From Bacteroidales bacterium (GTDB lineage Bacteria > Bacteroidota > Bacteroidia > Bacteroidales > Bacteroidaceae), in contig JALFUO010000038.1 in NCBI GenBank assembly GCA_022784065.1, positions 1 through 56,577 of the forward strand: DNA of 56,577 nt, given 5' to 3'. How positions within the stretch are numbered: position 1 is the first letter of the stretch; every line of letters starts with the position of its first letter. Shown here piece by piece: positions 52,769 through 56,577 of this stretch. The notes below the pieces were generated by a model. The model had not been told where the DNA came from, did no database searches, and worked only from the letters and a program-made list of their open reading frames with translations. The position numbers were made by a program, and so were the translations under genes.

Positions 52769-53407
52769 ATGGAACTGAAAAAACTATCGCGCCGCAGCCG
52801 CGAGGAAATCTTCAACACGCTGACGCACTTGGCGGGCGTGGTGTTCACGCTCTCGGTGGCATGGATCATTATCCGCTACGGCTACCGGCAGAACTGGCAG
52901 CATGCCTTCGGCGTGACGTTTTTCACCTCCGGCATGTTGCTGATGTACGCTTGCAGCACCCTTTACCATTGGTGGCTGCCCGGAAAGACCAAAAGCGTGC
53001 TGCGCATCTTCGACCACTGCGGCATCTACGTGATGATTGCCGCCTCTTACACGCCCATCTGCATCGGAGTGGTGGGCGGCGCACTGGGTTGGACTGTGTT
53101 CGGATTGCTGTGGGCGGTGGTCGTTGCAGGTATAATATATAAAGTGAAAGCCTTGGGCCGTTACCCGAAGCTTTCACTTTCTTTGTATCTCGCCATGGGT
53201 TGGTCGGTGGTCTTTATCGCGGAGCCCGTGGTGAGCAAACTATCCTTGCCTTCCCTGCTTTGGATTTTGGCAGAAGGCATTTTCTACACAGGCGGCACCT
53301 ATTTCTTCGCCCACGACGACCGCCGCTATTTCCACGGCATTTGGCACATCTTCGTCCTCCTCGGTTCTGTGAGCCACTGGGCCGCCGTTTATTGTATCGT
53401 TTCTTAA
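52769..53407 (+). CDS. Hemolysin III / YqfA-family membrane protein
   Basis: The 212-residue protein has seven membrane segments and the family signatures NTLTHLAGVVFTLSVAWIII, STLYHWWLPGKTKSVLRIFD, DHCGIYVMIAASYTPICIG and, near the end, HGIWHIFVLLGSVSHWAAVY. The conserved histidines and aspartate match the PAQR/hemolysin III superfamily, whose bacterial members are linked to membrane-lipid homeostasis; the old hemolysin name is not evidence of toxicity. It lies 28 bases after cdsA and probably belongs to that operon. It faces the PAP2 gene with only 3 bases between the stops. Confidence 0.93.
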   Translation: MELKKLSRRSREEIFNTLTHLAGVVFTLSVAWIIIRYGYRQNWQHAFGVTFFTSGMLLMYACSTLYHWWLPGKTKSVLRIFDHCGIYVMIAASYTPICIGVVGGALGWTVFGLLWAVVVAGIIYKVKALGRYPKLSLSLYLAMGWSVVFIAEPVVSKLSLPSLLWILAEGIFYTGGTYFFAHDDRRYFHGIWHIFVLLGSVSHWAAVYCIVS

Positions 53408-53410
53408 AAT

Positions 53411-53950
53411 TCAAAAGTTCACAACCATGCTGATGCCCCCGCCGTCGCCGAACGATGCCGGGGCGATGCTTACGTCTGCTTTTTTCACGAAGGGGCGGGT
53501 GTAGATGAATGCTGCGCCCGCGCCGATGGCTGCACCGCCGAGCACGTCCCACCAGTCGTGGCGTTTGGCGTAAGTGCGCCCCCACGCCACGTAAGCGGCC
53601 ACGGCGTAAGCAGGCACGCCCCACTGCCAGCCGTAACGGCGCAGCAGAAACGATGCGCCGTCGAAAGCCACCGCAGTATGCGTACTCGGGAAAGCGTGCC
53701 GCCCTGTGCCGTCGGGGCGGTCTTTCTTGATGACGGCTTCCAGCCCGTAGTTGATGGCGAGCGTGGTGGCAGTGCTGAGTCCGAGCTGCAAGATGCCTTT
53801 CTTGTCCTTTTCTGCAATCGCCTTGATAAGGCCCGTGGCAGAGGGTGCCAGGCATAGCACGTCCGTGGAACGCTCCACGAATTTGCTTTGTGCCGAGAGG
53901 CTGGCTGCGTGGAGCATGAGGCTGGCAAAGAGAATAAAGCTGATTTTCAT
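53411..53950 (-). CDS. PAP2-superfamily phosphatase
   Basis: The 179-residue protein has a signal-like N-terminus (MKISFILFASLMLHAASLSA) and the three PAP2 motifs: KKDRPDG (KxxxxxxRP type), FPSTHTA (PSGH motif, here PSTH) and RTYAKRHDWWDVLGG (SRxxxxxHxxxD type). Such enzymes dephosphorylate phosphatidic acid, undecaprenyl pyrophosphate or similar lipids in the periplasm or membrane. It is short for the family and has few membrane segments, pointing to a periplasmic enzyme. It lies 9 bases after the PspC-domain gene on the same strand and is probably its operon partner. Confidence 0.9.
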   Translation of the reverse strand: MKISFILFASLMLHAASLSAQSKFVERSTDVLCLAPSATGLIKAIAEKDKKGILQLGLSTATTLAINYGLEAVIKKDRPDGTGRHAFPSTHTAVAFDGASFLLRRYGWQWGVPAYAVAAYVAWGRTYAKRHDWWDVLGGAAIGAGAAFIYTRPFVKKADVSIAPASFGDGGGISMVVNF

Positions 53951-53959
53951 AAATGGCGG

Positions 53960-55780
53960 TTATTTCTTCTTATTCTTCTTGCCGGTTTTCGCCGACTGTG
54001 CCGGCTGCGTGACGTTGACGGTGTCAATTACCGGGGCATTGCCGACCGCGCCCGCTTGGTTAGGGGCACCGGGCACGAAGAACTGCCCTCGGTCTTCCAC
54101 GATGCGCATATCGCACACGTTGCACCATTCACAGCTGCCGCAGGGCTGCTGCGTTTTCGATTGGTCGCAGGTCACGCCGAACGTAATCGTGCCGCCTGCG
54201 TGGCGGAAAGGTTGTGAGGCAGAAAAACTCCAATGCTCGGCTCGCTCGGCTATATCATCCCAATCCTCTTTCGTATAATAAGCCTGCTTGAAATAGTCCA
54301 TCGTGTAGGCAAGTTCGTAGGGCGTTCTCCCGATGTTGCTCGTCACGTCCTTTACATACGCCGGCAGGGGCACGAGGTTCGTATAAACCCCAGCGGAGTC
54401 CACTGTATAGCCGAAGCAGCCCGGCGCACTGGCTTGCGAGATGATTTCCAGGCGATAGTTGCCGGCAGGCAGCGTCACCGTCTTTTGCAGATCGAAAATC
54501 ATAGGTTGGTTGTCCAAATCGCGCACAAAGGCCCAGTGGGAGTCTACCGCTTCATCGTTGAAAAACGATTCGTGCTGTTCGTACACCCCGCCCCAGTTGT
54601 TGCAGTTTTCCAACTTCATGATGTGAACGCCGTCCGCCGCGAGGCGGTTGCGCTCGGAGGCTTCCAGATAGATGCCGTTCTCCGTATTCTTGTCGCGCCG
54701 CACCTTGACGTCGGCCTCGCCAATATTTTTGATTAAAATGCCGCCCAAGATGCCTGCCACGCAGAGCGAGAGCACTAAGGAGAGGACGAGGAGCACGATG
54801 CGCCCGAGCGAGAGGCTTTTACCCGACGTGTTGCCCGTGAGGAAGCGGACGAGCAGATAGAGCAAGATGCCCACGGCGGGAAGCAGGCAGAAAGCTATGA
54901 CGACAAGCGAGACTGTGGAATAGGGAATGGCATTCAGGGCTTCGGTGACACTCGTGAGAATGGTGAAACTCGTGGTGGCGAAGGTAAGCACCGTGAAGGC
55001 AGCGAGCAACATGCCGACGATAATCATTCCCACAAAGCACGCCACGCCCACTTTAAGCAGGATAACCATAGCGTGCAGCAGCGTGTTGATGAGGCTGCGG
55101 CCGCGCGCTTCCTTTTGCTGCGGCGCACTGGCGGGGTTGGCGGCTGTGGCGTTGCGGATAACCTCGTCGTTGATGTTCTGCGCGTTCACCGTCTTGCCGC
55201 GCATCTGCAATTTCTGCTCAGCCGTCTGCGCCGCCGGCACGAAGAGCCACAGCACGAGATAGATAATGGCTACCGTGGAGAAACTGAGGAAGCAGAGCAG
55301 CACCATGGCGATGCGCCACGGCAGCGGGTCGGTGCCGCCGAAGTAGTGGCAAAGCCCCGAGAGCACGCCGCCCAGCATTTTGTCGTCCTCGTCGCGGTAG
55401 AGCCGGCGGCGGCGCAGCCAGTCGGCCACGCGGTCGGCTGTGCTTGACGGTGCGCCCGTTTCCGAATCCGTTTCCTCTGAATCTGTGCCGGCGGCATCGG
55501 AGGAATCTGCCGTTTCGCCCGAGTCCATTTGCTCGGGGTCGCCGATGCGGTGGATGATGTTCTGCACATCGTCGATGTCGCAGGCTTCCTTGCCGCTTTG
55601 CTTCAATTCTTCCATAAGTTCCGCCACGCGGTACTCCACGTCGTCGGCGATTTCGTCGCCTCCTTCCTTTTTAGAGAAATAGCGGCGCATGTTTTCGAGA
55701 TAACTCTTCAAGAGCGCGTAAGCGTCCTCGTCGATGGCGTAGAGCGACCCGAACATATTGATGGTGATATTCTTTTTCAT
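53960..55780 (-). CDS. PspC-domain membrane protein with C-terminal CxxCxxCxxC motif
   Basis: The 606-residue protein starts with a short anti-sigma-like alpha/beta segment (MKKNITINMFGSLYAIDEDA) and a coiled helical part with RVAELMEELKQSG. The PspC domain follows around 130-205 (LYRDEDDKMLGGVLSGLCHYFG, WRIAMVLLCFLSFSTVAIIYL). Further membrane segments lie to about residue 345, and a large periplasmic-type C-terminal domain completes it. That domain contains four cysteines at 547, 550, 553 and 556 in a CxxCxxCxxC pattern. The protein probably responds to membrane stress, as PspC does. It is preceded by a PadR regulator gene, a pairing I know from other Bacteroidales. The lysine/asparagine-rich tail ends KTGKKNKKK. 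Confidence 0.88.
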   Translation of the reverse strand: MKKNITINMFGSLYAIDEDAYALLKSYLENMRRYFSKKEGGDEIADDVEYRVAELMEELKQSGKEACDIDDVQNIIHRIGDPEQMDSGETADSSDAAGTDSEETDSETGAPSSTADRVADWLRRRRLYRDEDDKMLGGVLSGLCHYFGGTDPLPWRIAMVLLCFLSFSTVAIIYLVLWLFVPAAQTAEQKLQMRGKTVNAQNINDEVIRNATAANPASAPQQKEARGRSLINTLLHAMVILLKVGVACFVGMIIVGMLLAAFTVLTFATTSFTILTSVTEALNAIPYSTVSLVVIAFCLLPAVGILLYLLVRFLTGNTSGKSLSLGRIVLLVLSLVLSLCVAGILGGILIKNIGEADVKVRRDKNTENGIYLEASERNRLAADGVHIMKLENCNNWGGVYEQHESFFNDEAVDSHWAFVRDLDNQPMIFDLQKTVTLPAGNYRLEIISQASAPGCFGYTVDSAGVYTNLVPLPAYVKDVTSNIGRTPYELAYTMDYFKQAYYTKEDWDDIAERAEHWSFSASQPFRHAGGTITFGVTCDQSKTQQPCGSCEWCNVCDMRIVEDRGQFFVPGAPNQAGAVGNAPVIDTVNVTQPAQSAKTGKKNKKK

Positions 55781-55800
55781 GATGTGAGGTTGTTTTATTT

Positions 55801-55910
55801 AGTTACGAGTAAACGAGTTAACAAGTAAACGAGACAGGATTGTATTGGCTTTATATATTATATTGAGTATTTTGTCTTGTCTACTCGTTTACTGGTCTAC
55901 TTGTTTACTA
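55801..55910. repeat. Octamer-built inverted-repeat element 3
   Basis: The left arm carries minus-oriented units (ACGAGTAAACGAGTTAACAA) ending CGAGACAG, as in element 1. The right arm carries plus-oriented units (CTTGTCTACTCGTTTACTGG). The centre is AT-rich (TTTATATATTATATTG). It fills the gap between the PadR and PspC genes. Confidence 0.8.
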
Positions 55911-55927
55911 AAACGTATGGTATAATA

Positions 55928-56302
55928 TTATAATAATGTGCTTGGCGTATATCCGTCGAGCGTGAGGCGCGCCGGGCTTTCCGCTTTGAGCAGCCCCACG
56001 GTGCGTGCCAGTTCGTTCCATGCGCCGTCGAGTTCGGCCAAAGCCAGTTCGCCTTGCGCAGTGAGCGCGTAGTACTTGCGCGGCGGCCCTTGCGTGCTTT
56101 CGCGCCATTCGTAAGAGAGCATCCCGTCCTTTTTCAGTCGGGTGAGCAAAGGGTAGAGCGTGCCTTCCACCACAATCATCTCCACGCTTTTCAGGCGGTT
56201 GATGATGTCGTTGGCATAAGAAGGCTCCTTGCGCAGCAACAGCAGCACGCAGTATTCAAGCATCCCTTTGCGCATCTGTGATTTCGCATTGTCTACATTC
56301 AT
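55928..56302 (-). CDS. PadR-family transcriptional regulator
   Basis: The 124-residue protein begins MNVDNAKSQMRKGMLEYCVL and has the PadR winged-helix: LLLRKEPSYANDIINRLKSV, VVEGTLYPLLTRLKKDGMLS, then YEWRESTQGPPRKYYALTAQ, with a C-terminal dimerisation helix. PadR proteins usually repress a neighbouring gene or their own operon. It lies upstream of the PspC-domain gene on the same strand. A dyad at 56385-56407 overlaps its own -33 box and is a probable operator. The frame is open 56 codons further upstream, but that region contains the promoter, so the start at 56302 is used. Confidence 0.93.
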   Translation of the reverse strand: MNVDNAKSQMRKGMLEYCVLLLLRKEPSYANDIINRLKSVEMIVVEGTLYPLLTRLKKDGMLSYEWRESTQGPPRKYYALTAQGELALAELDGAWNELARTVGLLKAESPARLTLDGYTPSTLL

Positions 56303-56365
56303 AATCCTTGAGAGTATTGGTAATAAATTTGCCCCCGGCCGTGGGGCAGTATCAACTATCTGCCG

Positions 56366-56397
56366 CAAAAGTATGCAAAAGATAAGTACCTTGCAAA
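56366..56397 (-). promoter_or_regulatory. PadR gene promoter
   Basis: The minus-strand -7 box TACTTTTG (56373-56366) and -33 box TTTG (56397-56394) are separated by 20 nt, matching the Bacteroidetes consensus. Confidence 0.7.
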
Positions 56398-56407
56398 GCA
56401 AAGTACT
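56385..56407. promoter_or_regulatory. Probable PadR operator
   Basis: AGTACCTTGC and GCAAAGTACT form an inverted repeat (nine of ten positions pair) around a 3-nt spacer. It overlaps the -33 box of the padR promoter, where bound repressor would block polymerase. Confidence 0.55.
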
Positions 56408-56525
56408 AAGAAAAATTCGATAATTAGTATAAATTTGATATTTCAAGCAGAAGATGTGTGCTTTTGCCAATATATTTCATTTCTCATTGCTTTATTCTCA
56501 TAATAATCCAAGGTCTCACGAGTAG

Positions 56526-56545
56526 GGGCGTTTTGCAAAACGCCC
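56526..56545. repeat. GGGCGTTTTGCAAAACGCCC palindrome
   Basis: A perfect 20-bp palindrome identical to those at 21089 and 21154, preceded by GTAG as in the family's other members. Confidence 0.9.
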
Positions 56546-56577
56546 GGGAAATGGTTGCCCCATTGATTTTGTTCCAT

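Overview
The window is a chromosomal stretch of a Bacteroidales bacterium, most like the Prevotellaceae/Bacteroidaceae side of the order. I infer this from a SusC/SusD pair, a hybrid two-component regulator, Bacteroidetes-type promoters (TAnnTTTG at -7, in the best cases TTTG at -33), very few Shine-Dalgarno sequences, a type IX secretion component (PorZ-like), proteins with type IX-like C-terminal domains, and a diaminopimelate dehydrogenase. I found no rRNA, tRNA, CRISPR array, phage or transposase gene, and all recognised reading frames look intact. Genus cannot be fixed by eye.

Layout. 1-680: intergenic repeats and the terminator of an HU gene. 681-8076 (minus strand): HU, porZ-like, rdgB, a YitT-family membrane protein and leuS. 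8363-16543 (plus): a DUF6057-like membrane protein, a PD40 lipoprotein with a CxxCH motif, a very large GH2 beta-galactosidase and a low-molecular-weight phosphotyrosine phosphatase. 16643-29349: a compact fructan utilisation locus, with GH32, sugar transporter and fructokinase on the minus strand, and the fructose-type hybrid regulator, SusC and SusD on the plus strand. 29450-34402 (minus): an M6 metallopeptidase and metG. 35619-36518: ddh. 36637-42654 and on to 45203 (minus): a small esterase, a second large GH2, an ECF sigma/anti-sigma/secreted-protein trio and an OmpA-family protein. 45641-53407 (plus): a DUF3467 protein, alaS, rsfS, ftsH, cdsA and a hemolysin-III protein. 53411-56302 (minus): a PAP2 phosphatase, a PspC-domain membrane protein and a PadR regulator.

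How it works together. SusC/SusD should take fructo-oligosaccharides into the periplasm, GH32 should release fructose there, the MFS protein should carry fructose across the inner membrane and the PfkB kinase should phosphorylate it. The regulator's periplasmic domain resembles sugar-binding proteins, as in the fructose-sensing BT1754 of Bacteroides thetaiotaomicron. The same sequence motif (TGTGCATT, three variable bases, TATAAAAAAA) lies 79 and 80 bases upstream of the -7 boxes of the GH32 and susC promoters. It is a strong candidate for the regulator's operator and ties both arms into one regulon.

The intergenic DNA is unusually rich in dispersed structured repeats. The most striking is a roughly 300-bp element (four copies) carrying exactly four imperfect palindromes on a 21-bp grid, followed by a second 21-bp palindrome array. 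Symmetry is kept while the sequence drifts. Other families are an 8-bp tandem repeat assembled into inverted ~115-bp elements, two kinds of REP-like palindromes, and a two-copy element with a hairpin whose sides have changed together. A 44-bp fragment matching the 3' end of the first GH2 gene is stranded upstream of the fructan regulator.
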